From positions 880,240 to 933,658 of the forward strand of contig NZ_LT964679.1 in assembly GCF_900240215.1 (NCBI RefSeq): DNA of 53,419 nucleotides. The letters run 5' to 3'. The DNA comes from Raoultibacter timonensis. GTDB lineage: Bacteria; Actinomycetota; Coriobacteriia; Coriobacteriales; Eggerthellaceae. Below are positions 1 through 9,611 of this stretch, one piece after another. Every line of letters begins with the position of its first letter. Positions within the stretch are counted from its first letter, which is position 1. The notes beneath the pieces were generated by a model that saw only the letters and a list, made by a program, of their open reading frames with translations, did no database searches and was not told where the DNA came from. The position numbers and the translations under genes are program-made.

Positions 1-285
1 GGAAGCACGGTCGACGTGCACGTGGGGGAGAGCGTGATCGGGACGACGAACTGGCTCAAGATCATGGTCGTCAACAGGGGCCGGGAGATTACGCCCGAAC
101 ATCTCGATCGCATATTCGAGAAGTTCTACCGCGGCGACGATGCGCGCACGACTTCATCGGGCGGTGCGGGGCTCGGGCTGGCCATCGCGCGGGAAATAGC
201 GCGGGCGCATGGCGGCGACATCACCGCAGCGAGCGAAAACGGCATGACGAGTTTCGCCATCTGGATTCCGCAGGCGGGCTTCTAG
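1..285 (+). CDS. Sensor histidine kinase, C-terminal fragment (5' end outside window)
   Basis: The reading frame is open from the left window edge and ends at a TAG at 283-285. The visible 94 residues are the end of a GHKL/HATPase_c domain: a VVNRG segment in the position of the N/G1 region, then ITPEHLDRIFEKFYRGD, a classic F-box of histidine kinases, then GGAGLGLAIAREIARAHGG, the G2 box that closes over ATP. Known role of the family: ATP binding and autophosphorylation in a two-component system; the sensor and dimerisation parts lie outside the window, so the signal is unknown. G1 reads VVNRG instead of the usual DNG, a divergence common in this family. The end of a kinase is certain, but which kinase is not. 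Confidence 0.85.
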   Translation, partial: GSTVDVHVGESVIGTTNWLKIMVVNRGREITPEHLDRIFEKFYRGDDARTTSSGGAGLGLAIAREIARAHGGDITAASENGMTSFAIWIPQAGF

Positions 286-358
286 GCGGCGCTGTCGGTT
301 TTTCGCGTGGTGCAACTTCTGGTACGCCCGAAGCGCCTTGCCCTGCTATACTGAAACA

Positions 359-2554
359 ATGATCAAAACAATAACATATAGGGCTGCGCGGAGAACCGCG
401 TTGCCCTGGTTCTTTTTTGTTTGCGCGCTTCTTTTTGTTGCGTTGGCGACGGCATCGGCTGCGTGCGGGATCGCCTTCGGAGACGAGGAGGACCGGGGTG
501 CCGTGCAGCAAGGTGCGGCTGCGTCAGGGGAGCAGAGGGTCGTTCGCGTGGGGTTCCCGCAGCAGGAGGGCCTTTCTGAAATCCTCGCAGACGGAACGTA
601 CACGGGTTACACTTACGAGTACCTCGAACAGGTCTCGCAGTACACGGGGTGGCGCTACGAGTACGTGACGGTCGAAGGCAGTCTTGACGAGCAGCTCGGA
701 GAGATGCTCGACATGCTCGAAGCGGGCGAGATCGACATGCTCGGCGCCATGTCGTACAGCGATGCGCTCGCCGAGATCTACGACTTTTCGGTCAAACCGT
801 ACGGCAACGGCCATACGGCGCTCTTTGCCGATAACGAGAACGCCATGATAACCGATACGAACATCTACCGGCTCGACCACCTGCGCGTTGCGACTAACGG
901 GCCCGCTCCCGTAGCCACGGCGGAGCTCAAGGCGTTTTGCGCTATGAACAATATCGAGCTTGAGATCGTCGAATGCGACGGCCAGGAGAGCGCCGCGGAA
1001 GCGGTTTCGAGGGGGGAAGCGGATGTCGTGCTCGGCGTCGACCTCTCGCCGATCGAAGGCATGCATATCGTGACCACGTTCAAGCCGAAACCGTTCTACT
1101 TCGGGATAGCGAAGGGCAACGGCGATATCGCCGCCCAATTGAACGAGGCGATCGCGAGCCTCGAGAACGCCGACCCTCAGCTCCAAAGCGAGCTGTACGC
1201 AAAGTACATCGGGGGCAACGAGAATACGAGCGGCCTTTCAGCGGACATGGTTTCCTACCTTGAGCAAAAAGGCACGGTTCGGGTCGGGTACGTGCCGGGA
1301 GCGGCTCCGATTCAGGACACCGACGATGCCACAGGGGAGATGCGCGGTGCGAGCAGGGGGGTGCTCGACTACGTTTCCGAGTACACGGGGCTGTGCATCG
1401 AAACCATTGAGATTCCCGACGATATGGCTCCGGGCGATGCCATCGCAGCATACGACCTCGATATGGTTGCGGGCGTTCCCCATGACTTCGAGTACGCTCG
1501 CAATGAGAGCTTTCAGCTCGGTACGCCCTATCTCAAATCCCTTTCATGGCAAATCGTCAACTCGTCGGTCGATACGAGCGATCTGAGCGGTAAGCGCTTG
1601 GCGGTCACGAGGGATCGCGCGAGCGTCTACGATGAAGCGGACAACGTGGTCGTCTTCGATACGATGAAGGAATGCATCGACGCCATCGACGAGGGGAAGG
1701 CCGATTACACCAATACCGACGGGTACACGGCTCCCTATTACATGGCATCGCGGGAGTACCGCAACATCGCCGCGATTCTCGACGCGAGCATTTCGAACAG
1801 CGTATGCTTTGCGTTCCCGATATCTTCCGATCCTACGCTCTTGAAGATCGTAAACAAGGCGATAGAAAACATGCCGACCGGGGTCGTGAACACGAGCTTG
1901 TACGGCGAGGTCTCGCAAACCCAGAAGCTCACGCTCGAGCAGTTCGTTAAGGATTATGCGGTCGAAATCGTTCTCGTCGCTTTGCTGGTTGCGATGGTGA
2001 TCATCGTGCTCGCCGTGCTGTACGCACGTGCCCGAGCCAGGGCGATGCGCATTGTCGAGGCGGAGAAGGACCGGCTCGAGATGCGTGTCGAACAGGATGA
2101 TCTGACGGGTCTTTTGGCGGTCGGAACCTTTCGAGACAAGGCGCGCGCTCTTATCGAGGAGGGATGTGCGGGCGCCTTCTTCGTCATCGACATCGACGAT
2201 TTCAAGCGCGTCAACGACACGAGGGGGCATCTCGAGGGCGATGCGGCGCTTATGGCCTTCGCGGAAGCGCTGCGCAAGACGTTTCGCCACGTCGACATCG
2301 TGGGCCGTCTCGGCGGCGACGAGTTCGCCGCCTGCGTAAGAGGCCCTCTTTCCGATGAGAGCGTCGAACTTCTGTGCGGTAGGCTTCTGGCGCACGTCAA
2401 CGAGGCCGCAGGAGCGCTTGGCTACGAGCTCGGGGTGAGCATAGGCGTTGCGTTGATTCGCGGAAAGGAACGCTACGCCGATCTCTACGATCGCGCCGAC
2501 AAGGCGATGTATCGGGCGAAGCGCAACGGCAAACACGGATTCGCCATCGGGTAG
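359..2554 (+). CDS. Diguanylate cyclase with two periplasmic solute-binding domains
   Basis: This 731-residue protein has an N-terminal membrane/signal segment (about residues 13-36), two tandem bacterial extracellular solute-binding (SBP_bac_3-like) domains (starting near RVGFPQQEG and RVGYVPGAAP), a second membrane helix near residues 535-556, and a C-terminal GGDEF domain. The signature GGDEF is intact at about residue 652 and an RxxD inhibitory site (RHVD) lies five residues before it, so the enzyme should make c-di-GMP from two GTP and be product-inhibited. The likely logic is that binding of a small ligand outside the membrane controls c-di-GMP synthesis inside. I use the ATG at 359; a TTG at 338 is in frame, but neither has a clear Shine-Dalgarno. 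The ligand is unknown. Confidence 0.9.
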   Translation: MIKTITYRAARRTALPWFFFVCALLFVALATASAACGIAFGDEEDRGAVQQGAAASGEQRVVRVGFPQQEGLSEILADGTYTGYTYEYLEQVSQYTGWRYEYVTVEGSLDEQLGEMLDMLEAGEIDMLGAMSYSDALAEIYDFSVKPYGNGHTALFADNENAMITDTNIYRLDHLRVATNGPAPVATAELKAFCAMNNIELEIVECDGQESAAEAVSRGEADVVLGVDLSPIEGMHIVTTFKPKPFYFGIAKGNGDIAAQLNEAIASLENADPQLQSELYAKYIGGNENTSGLSADMVSYLEQKGTVRVGYVPGAAPIQDTDDATGEMRGASRGVLDYVSEYTGLCIETIEIPDDMAPGDAIAAYDLDMVAGVPHDFEYARNESFQLGTPYLKSLSWQIVNSSVDTSDLSGKRLAVTRDRASVYDEADNVVVFDTMKECIDAIDEGKADYTNTDGYTAPYYMASREYRNIAAILDASISNSVCFAFPISSDPTLLKIVNKAIENMPTGVVNTSLYGEVSQTQKLTLEQFVKDYAVEIVLVALLVAMVIIVLAVLYARARARAMRIVEAEKDRLEMRVEQDDLTGLLAVGTFRDKARALIEEGCAGAFFVIDIDDFKRVNDTRGHLEGDAALMAFAEALRKTFRHVDIVGRLGGDEFAACVRGPLSDESVELLCGRLLAHVNEAAGALGYELGVSIGVALIRGKERYADLYDRADKAMYRAKRNGKHGFAIG

Positions 2555-2603
2555 CCACCTTGTGTTCAGCCTGTGGACGTGCGCGTTCGCCCCAAACGCA
2601 TTC

Positions 2604-2632
2604 TTGCCCCATCAGCGGAAAACCGATACACT
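2604..2632 (+). promoter_or_regulatory. Probable rpsO promoter
   Basis: TTGCCC at 2604-2609 and TACACT at 2627-2632 are separated by 17 bases, a good sigma-70-type arrangement about 100 bases before the rpsO start. It sits in the only sizeable gap between the cyclase gene and rpsO. Confidence 0.5.
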
Positions 2633-2732
2633 ATGCAGGTTGCCAAACGGCAGCCCGACTTCGCACTTGGTTTGCATGCCCACCTGCTTGCCTTCCCAGC
2701 GCGAAGCGAACGATTACCAGGAAAGGTGAAAC

Positions 2733-3020
2733 ATGGCTAACAAAGACAGTATCTCCAAGGAGCGTACCGCGGAACTCATCAAGGAATTCGGCAAGGACGA
2801 AAAGGATTCCGGCTCCGCCGAGGTTCAGGTCGCGATTCTCTCCGAGCGCATCCGCAACTTGACCGAGCACTTGAAAGAGCATAAGAAGGATCATCACACC
2901 CGCCGCGGTCTGATGATGCTCATCGGTAAGCGCCGCAGCCTCCTCAAGTACATCAAGAATCGCGATATCGAGGAATACCGTACTCTGATCAAGAAGCTCG
3001 GCATCCGCGACAACATCTAG
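2733..3020 (+). CDS. rpsO: 30S ribosomal protein S15
   Basis: A 95-residue S15 protein, slightly longer than the usual 89. It binds 16S rRNA in the platform of the small subunit. The family core is plain: [22 protein letters not shown] followed by [20 protein letters not shown] and a basic C-terminus. The start is supported by AGGAAAGG about seven bases upstream. It stands alone behind its own promoter and ends in a T-tailed terminator, with pnp next, the usual rpsO-pnp order in bacteria. Confidence 0.98.
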   Translation: MANKDSISKERTAELIKEFGKDEKDSGSAEVQVAILSERIRNLTEHLKEHKKDHHTRRGLMMLIGKRRSLLKYIKNRDIEEYRTLIKKLGIRDNI

Positions 3021-3029
3021 TAAGCATGA

Positions 3030-3049
3030 GCCCGCACAAGCGGGCTTTT
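3030..3049 (+). terminator. Rho-independent terminator of rpsO
   Basis: A GCCCGC/GCGGGC stem with an ACAA loop (3030-3045) is followed by TTTT. It starts about ten bases after the rpsO stop. A near-identical hairpin occurs after the RNase J gene. Confidence 0.85.
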
Positions 3050-3205
3050 GTATATCGGGGCCCTGCAGAATGCGGGGTGCCGGATCGGTCGGAGGCGCAA
3101 GGGCGACTCTGCTCGAGGCAGCGGGAAACATAAGTACCCGCACAGCCGAAGAAGCTTTCGCGCAATAGGGCGCGGGGGGCAAAAGAGAAAGAAAGAACAA
3201 GCACT

Positions 3206-5434
3206 ATGGAAAAAATTGTCGAATCCTTCGAACTGTACGGCAAGTCGTACCGACTCGAAACCGGCGAGCTCGCCAAGCAGGCTACCGGTGCCGTGCTGGT
3301 CACCCAGGGCGATACCACCGTTTTGGTCACCGCTGTGGTGGGCAAGGAAAAGCCCGATTACGACTTCTTCCCGCTGACGGTCGACTTCATAGAGAAGATG
3401 TACGCCGTCGGCCGCATTCCCGGCGGCTATCTCAAGCGCGAGGCCCGTCCTTCCGACAAGGGCACGCTGACCGCGCGCATGATCGACCGTCCCATCCGCC
3501 CCGGATTCCCCGACGGGTACAAGTACGAAGTCCACGTCGTGGCCACGACGCTTGTCGTTGACAGCGTCAACCCGCCCGATTGCATCTGCGTTGCCGGCGC
3601 GTCCGCGGCGCTCATGGTCGGTGGCGCACCGTTCGACGGCCCTGCGGCTTGCGTGCGCATCGCCCGCGATATAGAAACGGGCGAGTTCATCGTGAACCCG
3701 ACGTTCGAGGAGCAGGAGCATTCCGATCTCGAGCTCACCATTGCCGGCACGGCCGATTACATCTCCATGGTCGAAGCCGGTGCCGACGAGATATCCGAAG
3801 AGGATATGCTTGCGGCCATGACGTTCGGTCAGGAGGCCATCGCAGCGTTCTGCGAGAAGCAGGCTGCGTTCATCGCCAAGGCGAACCCCGAGCCCATGTC
3901 CTACAACGTGCATGAGGCAGATCCCTCTATCGCGGCGCGCATCGAGCCGTTCCTCGATCAGATGTCGGCGGCGCTCAAAGATGCCGACAAGCATGCCCGC
4001 ATGGACAAAGTCGCCGAGCTCAAGGCTTCCATCAAGGAGAACGAATTCTCCGAAGAGGAGTGCGCTGCCTGGGGAAGCGACATCGCCGCCGAGCTCAAGA
4101 AGCTCGAGAAGCACGCGATGCGCGCCATGGTCATCGAGACGGGCGAGCGCGCCGACGGTCGCACACCCGAAGAGATCCGCCCGCTGCACATCGTTCCCGG
4201 TTACCTGCCCCGCGTTCACGGCTCCGGCCTGTTCCAGCGCGGTCAGACCCAGGCGCTCTCCATCTGCACGCTCGGCATGCTCAACGAATGGCAGCGTCTC
4301 GATACGATCGATCCTGCTGAGGGCAAGCGCTACATGCATCAGTACAACTTCCCGCCGTACTCCACCGGCGAGACCGGCCGCATGGGCGCCCCGAAGCGCC
4401 GCGAAATCGGCCACGGAGCGCTTGCGGAGCGCGCGCTCATTCCGGTGCTTCCGGACGAAGACGAGTTCCCCTACGCCATCCGTGTGGTTTCCGAGGTGCT
4501 CGAGTCCAACGGCTCCTCTTCGATGGCTTCTACCTGCGGCTCGACGCTTGCCCTGATGGATGCGGGCGTGCCGATCAAGCGCCCGGTTTCGGGCATCGCC
4601 ATGGGCCTCATCAAGGAAGGCGACGACGTTGTCATCCTTTCCGACATCCAGGGCATCGAGGACTTCCTCGGCGACATGGACTTCAAGGTGTGCGGCACCG
4701 AGATCGGCATCACGTCGCTTCAGATGGATAACAAGGCGAAGGGCCTCTCGGTCGATATCCTCGCCCGTGCGCTCGCTCAAGCCAAGGACGGCCGTGCCTT
4801 CATCCTGTCGGCCATGCTCGACGAGATCGCAGAGCCGCGCGAAGAGCTGCGCGACACCGCGCCGCGCATCGAAACCATCCATATCCCGGTCGACAAGATC
4901 CGCGATATCATCGGCACCGGCGGCAAGGTCATCCGCGGCATTCAGGACGAGACCGGCGCAACGATCGAGGTTCAGGAAGACGGCACCGTGCATATCGCCG
5001 CCGTCGAGGGTCCTGCAGGCGAAGCCGCTAAGGCCATCATCCTCGGTATCGTGAAAGAGCCCGAGGTGGGCGAGGTTTACGACGGCGAAGTCGTCGGCAT
5101 CAAAGACTTCGGCGCATTCGTGAAGCTGACGCCCGGCAAAGACGGCCTGCTTCACATTTCGCGTATGGCCAACGGACGCGTCGCCAAGGTCGAGGACGTG
5201 CTGGCTCTTGGCGATATCGTGAAGGTCGAGGTCATCGAAGTGGGCGACAACGGCAAGATCTCGCTCGATCGCGTCGATAAGCCCGATGCCCCCGCATCTT
5301 CCGGCAACAGCGACAAGGGCGACAACCGTCCGGGTCGCGGCGATCGCAAGGAGCGCAGCGACCGCGGTAACGGCGGGAGCTCCGGCAAGAGCGAAGGCGG
5401 CAACAACGGCCGCACGCCGCGCCGCCGCCACTAG
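3206..5434 (+). CDS. pnp: Polyribonucleotide nucleotidyltransferase (PNPase)
   Basis: A 742-residue PNPase, which degrades RNA 3' to 5' with phosphate and can run in reverse. Two RNase PH-like halves are followed by a KH domain (IIGTGGKVIRGIQDETGA) and an S1 domain (VGEVYDGEVVGIKDFGAFVKL...LHISRM). The last 50 or so residues are a low-complexity Gly/Asn/Asp/Arg tail ending RRRH, typical of actinobacterial PNPases. A 156-base leader lies between the rpsO terminator and the start; the ribosome site is only a run of AGAAAG purines, so leader-level control like that of enterobacterial pnp is possible but not shown. Confidence 0.98.
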   Translation: MEKIVESFELYGKSYRLETGELAKQATGAVLVTQGDTTVLVTAVVGKEKPDYDFFPLTVDFIEKMYAVGRIPGGYLKREARPSDKGTLTARMIDRPIRPGFPDGYKYEVHVVATTLVVDSVNPPDCICVAGASAALMVGGAPFDGPAACVRIARDIETGEFIVNPTFEEQEHSDLELTIAGTADYISMVEAGADEISEEDMLAAMTFGQEAIAAFCEKQAAFIAKANPEPMSYNVHEADPSIAARIEPFLDQMSAALKDADKHARMDKVAELKASIKENEFSEEECAAWGSDIAAELKKLEKHAMRAMVIETGERADGRTPEEIRPLHIVPGYLPRVHGSGLFQRGQTQALSICTLGMLNEWQRLDTIDPAEGKRYMHQYNFPPYSTGETGRMGAPKRREIGHGALAERALIPVLPDEDEFPYAIRVVSEVLESNGSSSMASTCGSTLALMDAGVPIKRPVSGIAMGLIKEGDDVVILSDIQGIEDFLGDMDFKVCGTEIGITSLQMDNKAKGLSVDILARALAQAKDGRAFILSAMLDEIAEPREELRDTAPRIETIHIPVDKIRDIIGTGGKVIRGIQDETGATIEVQEDGTVHIAAVEGPAGEAAKAIILGIVKEPEVGEVYDGEVVGIKDFGAFVKLTPGKDGLLHISRMANGRVAKVEDVLALGDIVKVEVIEVGDNGKISLDRVDKPDAPASSGNSDKGDNRPGRGDRKERSDRGNGGSSGKSEGGNNGRTPRRRH

Positions 5435-5468
5435 CGGATACGTCACCGCTGAAGCGTTAGAACCAACG

Positions 5469-5504
5469 GGCGGGCCCCGCATCGACCGCGATGCGGGGCC
5501 CGCC
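5469..5504. terminator. Strong GC hairpin after pnp
   Basis: A perfect 14-bp stem (5469-5482 with 5491-5504) encloses an 8-base loop, 34 bases after the pnp stop. There is no T-tract, so it is either a tailless terminator or a 3'-end stabilising hairpin. Similar tailless hairpins follow hflX, the rodZ-like gene and the SOS gene. Confidence 0.65.
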
Positions 5505-5827
5505 ATGCTTCGACCGCGGGTTGTAGGGCTTGCATTCGCATATCGATGGGATGCCCTTCTCGGCTTGTTGCGGCGCAGCCGTGCGGGTGGCCGTTGCGGG
5601 TGGATGGCGAGAGGCGCGTGCAAGCGGGGCTTTTCCGGAAAACACCCGAGGAACCCCGAGGCAGCAGGATGCCGCTTCGAAGCTCCCGCTGCGAAAACGG
5701 TCCTCGCAAAAACATGCAAGGCCCTGGTGGGCGGCGTTTCGGTTTACCTTGCCGGTTTCCGAAGGGACGAAGGCGGGGCAAGCGGGCTGTGATACCATTG
5801 CGGTAAACGAGAGATAGGGAGTTTCCG
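5505..5827. other. Intergenic region before dapB with no recognised gene
   Basis: About 320 bases between the pnp hairpin and dapB. Several frames are open here but none has a start, ribosome site or protein-like composition that convinces me. I see no lysine riboswitch. It must hold the dapB promoter; TGTGATACCAT near 5790 could be an extended -10 element, but no good -35 partner is visible. Confidence 0.4.
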
Positions 5828-6592
5828 ATGATTCGAGTTGCGGTTTCCGGCTGTGCCGGACGAATGGGAAAAACCGTTGTCGACGCGGTGGGCGCCGCCG
5901 ACGATATGGATGTGGTATGCGGTATCGACCCCCATGGGGCCGACGCTCCGTTTCCCGTGTACGCTTCGGTTGCCGAAGCGGTCGACCGAGCCGAGTTCGA
6001 CGTGCTCGTCGATTTCACGCAGCCCGATGTGGTGGCGGGCAACTTGGCCGTCTGCCTACCCGCGGGCATCGATTGCGTAGTGGGTACGACCGGGCTTTCG
6101 AACGACACTCTCGAGCAGCTGGCTGCCACTGCAGAAAACGGAGCGTGCCTGTTCTACGCGCCGAACTTCACGACGGGCGCCGTGCTTATGATGCAGTTCG
6201 CCAAGGCCGCGGCCCCTTATTTCCCCGAAGCCGAAGTCATCGAGTTCCACCATGCGAAAAAGAAGGATGCGCCGAGCGGTACGGCTGTGCGTACCGCGCA
6301 GATCATCGCCGAAGCGCGCGCGTTCGAAAGCCAGGCTCCTGGGGCGGAGACCGAGATCGAGGGATGCGAGGGCGCCCGCGGTGCGCTCGTCGACGGCGTG
6401 CCGGTGCATTCGGTGCGATCGATGGGGTACGTAGCCAGCCAGGAGGTCGTATTCGGCTCGATGGGCCAATCGCTCGCGATTCGCCACGATTCATGGGATC
6501 GCACCTCGTACATGCCCGGCGTTCTTCTCGGTATCCGCAGCGTAGGGGAGCAGCAGGGACTCATTGTAGGTTTGGAGAACTTCATGGCCTAG
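5828..6592 (+). CDS. dapB: 4-hydroxy-tetrahydrodipicolinate reductase
   Basis: A 254-residue DapB, the NAD(P)H-dependent second committed step of diaminopimelate/lysine synthesis. Seen: the N-terminal Rossmann loop (VSGCAGRMGKTV), VGTTGLS, and the signature EFHHAKKKDAPSGTA containing the catalytic His pair and Lys. The start at 5828 follows GATAGGGAG. It is directly upstream of dapA, which makes the substrate of DapB, and dapF and dapL lie about 18 kb downstream, so the pathway is split in two within the window. Confidence 0.97.
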   Translation: MIRVAVSGCAGRMGKTVVDAVGAADDMDVVCGIDPHGADAPFPVYASVAEAVDRAEFDVLVDFTQPDVVAGNLAVCLPAGIDCVVGTTGLSNDTLEQLAATAENGACLFYAPNFTTGAVLMMQFAKAAAPYFPEAEVIEFHHAKKKDAPSGTAVRTAQIIAEARAFESQAPGAETEIEGCEGARGALVDGVPVHSVRSMGYVASQEVVFGSMGQSLAIRHDSWDRTSYMPGVLLGIRSVGEQQGLIVGLENFMA

Positions 6593-6666
6593 AGCGTACA
6601 TCCGTGGCATAATGTACGGTCATGACAACACTGAAACCGAGAAACGCAGTATCGAAGGAGAGCAGC

Positions 6667-7566
6667 ATGGCAGCAAAAGCCGAGCCCCGATTCGGGCGCA
6701 TGATACCCGCGATGGTCACCCCGTTCGACGAAAACCGCGAACTCGACCTCGATAAGGCACAGGCTTTGGCTAACCGTCTCGTCGACGGCGGAAGCGATTC
6801 GCTCATCGTCAACGGCACTACCGGCGAGAGCCCTACGGTGTTCTATCCCCAGAAGATCGAACTGTTCCGCGCTATCGTATCGGCAGTGGGAGACCGCGTG
6901 CCCGTACTTGCGAACGTCGGCGATAACTGCACGGCCGATACGGTCGATTTCGCCCGAGAGGTCGAAGCGCTTGGCGTCGACGGCCTTATGCTTGTGGTTC
7001 CGTACTACAACAAGCCTCCGCAAGAGGGCCTGTACCAGCATTTCAGGACCATTGCCGAAGCGGTCGACCTTCCAGTCATCCTCTACAACATCCCGGGACG
7101 CTGCGTTGTCAACATGGAGGCCGATACCACGTTACGGCTCGCTCACGATGTCGAGAACATCGTTGCCGTGAAGGAAGCTTCGGGTAACATGGAGCAGATC
7201 AAGAGGATCATCGAAGAATCGCCCGATACCTTCCAGGTGTACTCGGGAGACGACGAGGCGACCCTCTCAATCATGAAAATGGGAGGTGCCGGTGTCATTT
7301 CGACGATCGGCAACGTTGCTCCCGCACGTATGAAGGAATTGGTTGAGCTTGCCGCCGCCGGAGATTACGATGGCGCGCAGGCAGCTCATAATGCGTTGCA
7401 ACCGCTGATGAAAGAGCTTTTTGCCACATCGAACCCGATCCTCGTGAAAGAGGCGCTTAAGCTTTCCGGGTTCTCCGTTGGGGGCGTAAGGCTCCCCTTG
7501 GTGGATGCAACGCCGGAGCAGTCCGAGCATCTCGCGCAGGTTATGCGGGAAGTCGGAGTGCTGTAA
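6667..7566 (+). CDS. dapA: 4-hydroxy-tetrahydrodipicolinate synthase
   Basis: DapA condenses pyruvate with aspartate semialdehyde. The 299-residue TIM-barrel protein shows NGTTGESPT (pyruvate-binding Thr-Thr), LYNIPGR with the catalytic Tyr, and VAVKEASGN with the Schiff-base Lys. An ATG at 6622 is in frame, but GAAGGAGAG is placed correctly for the ATG at 6667, and the homologous part begins just after it, so 6667 is preferred. It follows dapB by 74 bases and precedes the RNase J gene by 21, as in the dapA-rnj pairing of Firmicutes and Actinobacteria. Confidence 0.96.
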   Translation: MAAKAEPRFGRMIPAMVTPFDENRELDLDKAQALANRLVDGGSDSLIVNGTTGESPTVFYPQKIELFRAIVSAVGDRVPVLANVGDNCTADTVDFAREVEALGVDGLMLVVPYYNKPPQEGLYQHFRTIAEAVDLPVILYNIPGRCVVNMEADTTLRLAHDVENIVAVKEASGNMEQIKRIIEESPDTFQVYSGDDEATLSIMKMGGAGVISTIGNVAPARMKELVELAAAGDYDGAQAAHNALQPLMKELFATSNPILVKEALKLSGFSVGGVRLPLVDATPEQSEHLAQVMREVGVL

Positions 7567-7587
7567 GCGCTAAGACAAAGGAATAGT

Positions 7588-9477
7588 ATGGAACAGAAGA
7601 ATACTCGCGATACTCGCGAGAATGATCAAGCGCGTAAAGAAAAGAATACGCGCTCGTACAAGCATGTCCAGCTGGAGCGAAAGAGGCCCCAGCTCACCAA
7701 GGGCGACGAAGCGCAGAACCAGCCCGCTGCAAAGCGGGGTGCAGCCACGCAGAGCCGCAGCACGAGAAACCGCAACCAGCAAAGCGACAAGCGCTCCTCG
7801 GAAGCGCCGAAGAAGGATTCGAAGGCGACGCTTAAGATCATCCCGCTCGGCGGCCTTGATGCCATCGGCAAGAACATGACGGCCTTCGAATGCAAGGGCG
7901 ACATGATCCTCGACGACGCGGGGTTGATGTTTCCCGACGACGATCATCCGGGCATCGACCTCATCCTGCCCGATTACACCTATGTGCTCGAGAACGCCGA
8001 CAAGCTGCGCGGCATCATCATCACGCACGGGCACGAGGATCATACGGGGACGCTGCCCTACCTGCTCAAAGACCTCGATAGGCAGGTTCCCATCTATGCG
8101 ACGAAGCTTACGCTCGGCCTCATCGAGGGCAAGCTGGCGGAGCATAAGATCAAGAACGCGAAGCTCGTCGAGATAAAGCCGGGCGATCAGATCAAGCTCG
8201 GATGCTTTACGGCCGAGTTCTTCGCGGTCAACCACTCGATTCCCGGTGCGGTCGGCGTGTTCTTCCAGAGTCCTGCGGGAAACGTGCTTCACACGGGTGA
8301 CTTCAAGCTCGATCAGACGCCCATCGACGGGGTGCATACCGACTTCGGGGCGCTCTCGAAGTTCAGCAGGATCGGCGTCGATCTCATGATGTCGGACTCG
8401 ACGAACGCCCAGAACCCCAACTTCACGCCCTCTGAGGCCGAAGTCGGAAAGAATCTTTCGAAGATCATCTCGCAGGCCAAAGGCCGCGTCATCATCGCTT
8501 CGTTCGCGAGCCACATTCACCGTATGCAGCAGATCTGCGATGCGGCTATCGCGAACGGGCGCAAGGTGGTCGTCACCGGCCGCAGCATGATCCAGAACAC
8601 CGATATCGCCCGCAGGCTCGGATACTTGAAGGTGAGCGACAGCGATATCATCGATGCCTACGATCTTAAGGGAATCCCCGCCGACCAGGTGGTCATCATG
8701 TGCACGGGATCGCAGGGGGAGCCCCTTTCGGCGCTCGCGCGCATCGCCAACGGCGAGCACCGCACTATCAGCATCGAAGAGGGCGACACCGTCATCATCT
8801 CGGCCACGCCGGTGCCCGGCAACGAAAAGGCCGTCACGCGGGTGATCAATTCGCTCGCGAAGATCGGCGCCGATGTGTACGATAAGAAGCGCGCCATGGT
8901 GCATGTATCGGGCCACGCGGGTGCCGAGGAGCTCAAGCTCGTGCTCTCGATCGTGCAACCGCGCTCGTTCATGCCCGTGCACGGCGAAGCCACCCACCTG
9001 AGGGCCCACGCGAAGCTCGCCGAGGCGACGGGTGTGCCGAGCGAGAACATCTTCATCTGCGAAAACGGCGAAAGCCTCGAACTCACCTCGAGGGGCGTGC
9101 GCCGGGGTGAAACCGTGCAGAGCGGCATCGTGTTCGTGGATGGCCTCTCGGTCGGCGACACCTCGCAAAGCGTGCTCGACGAGCGCAACGCGCTTGGAGC
9201 GCAAGGGTTCGCAACCGTTGCGGCAGCCGTGTCGAAGAAGCGCAAGGACGTGGCGAGCGAGGTGCGCGTCGAGATGCACGGGATTACGGGAGGCGATGAC
9301 GAATACCTCCAAGAGGATGCCGCCCAAACCGTGAGAAACGCGCTCAAGCGGGCGCTTGCGAAGGAAACCCAGACCCGCGAACTCGAAAAGGCGTGCAAGA
9401 GCGCCCTGCTTTCGGTACTGTGGGAGCGGACGAAGCAGCGCCCGATGGTGATCGTGAGCATCCTCGACGTGCCGTAA
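7588..9477 (+). CDS. rnj: Ribonuclease J
   Basis: A 629-residue beta-CASP metallo-beta-lactamase nuclease with 5' to 3' exonuclease and endonuclease activity on mRNA and rRNA precursors. The zinc motif HGHEDHTG is at about residues 147-152, followed by the beta-CASP features (MCTGSQGEPLSAL, ATPVPGNE, VSGHAG, MPVHGE). An N-terminal extension of about 75 residues is highly basic and low in complexity (many Arg, Lys, Gln, Ser), as seen in actinobacterial RNase J but not in Bacillus. The start is the ATG after AAAGGAATAGT. It is likely co-transcribed with dapA. Confidence 0.95.
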   Translation: MEQKNTRDTRENDQARKEKNTRSYKHVQLERKRPQLTKGDEAQNQPAAKRGAATQSRSTRNRNQQSDKRSSEAPKKDSKATLKIIPLGGLDAIGKNMTAFECKGDMILDDAGLMFPDDDHPGIDLILPDYTYVLENADKLRGIIITHGHEDHTGTLPYLLKDLDRQVPIYATKLTLGLIEGKLAEHKIKNAKLVEIKPGDQIKLGCFTAEFFAVNHSIPGAVGVFFQSPAGNVLHTGDFKLDQTPIDGVHTDFGALSKFSRIGVDLMMSDSTNAQNPNFTPSEAEVGKNLSKIISQAKGRVIIASFASHIHRMQQICDAAIANGRKVVVTGRSMIQNTDIARRLGYLKVSDSDIIDAYDLKGIPADQVVIMCTGSQGEPLSALARIANGEHRTISIEEGDTVIISATPVPGNEKAVTRVINSLAKIGADVYDKKRAMVHVSGHAGAEELKLVLSIVQPRSFMPVHGEATHLRAHAKLAEATGVPSENIFICENGESLELTSRGVRRGETVQSGIVFVDGLSVGDTSQSVLDERNALGAQGFATVAAAVSKKRKDVASEVRVEMHGITGGDDEYLQEDAAQTVRNALKRALAKETQTRELEKACKSALLSVLWERTKQRPMVIVSILDVP

Positions 9478-9527
9478 GGGTAAGATAGGAAACACACCCG
9501 TGACGATTCGTCGCTGAACGGAGAAAA

Positions 9528-9549
9528 AAGCCCGCGCAAGCGGGCTTTT
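9528..9549 (+). terminator. Rho-independent terminator of rnj
   Basis: An AAGCCCGC/GCGGGCTT stem with a GCAA tetraloop (9528-9547) runs into TTTT. It closes the dapB-dapA-rnj unit. Confidence 0.88.
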
Positions 9550-9611
9550 CGTCTATAATGGGCGAAGTTTGACAATCGCAGCATAAACACAGTATATAAA
9601 GGAGCTCTGAC

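Noticed and set aside
3017..5719. 900-codon open frame on the - strand across pnp
   Set aside because: Shadow of pnp caused by high GC; no recognisable domain and pnp is unmistakable.
5505..5827. Possible lysine riboswitch upstream of dapB
   Set aside because: None of the conserved lysine riboswitch elements is visible and no terminator precedes dapB.
7570..9495. 641-codon open frame on the - strand across the RNase J gene
   Set aside because: Antisense shadow with His/Arg/Leu-biased composition and no family features.
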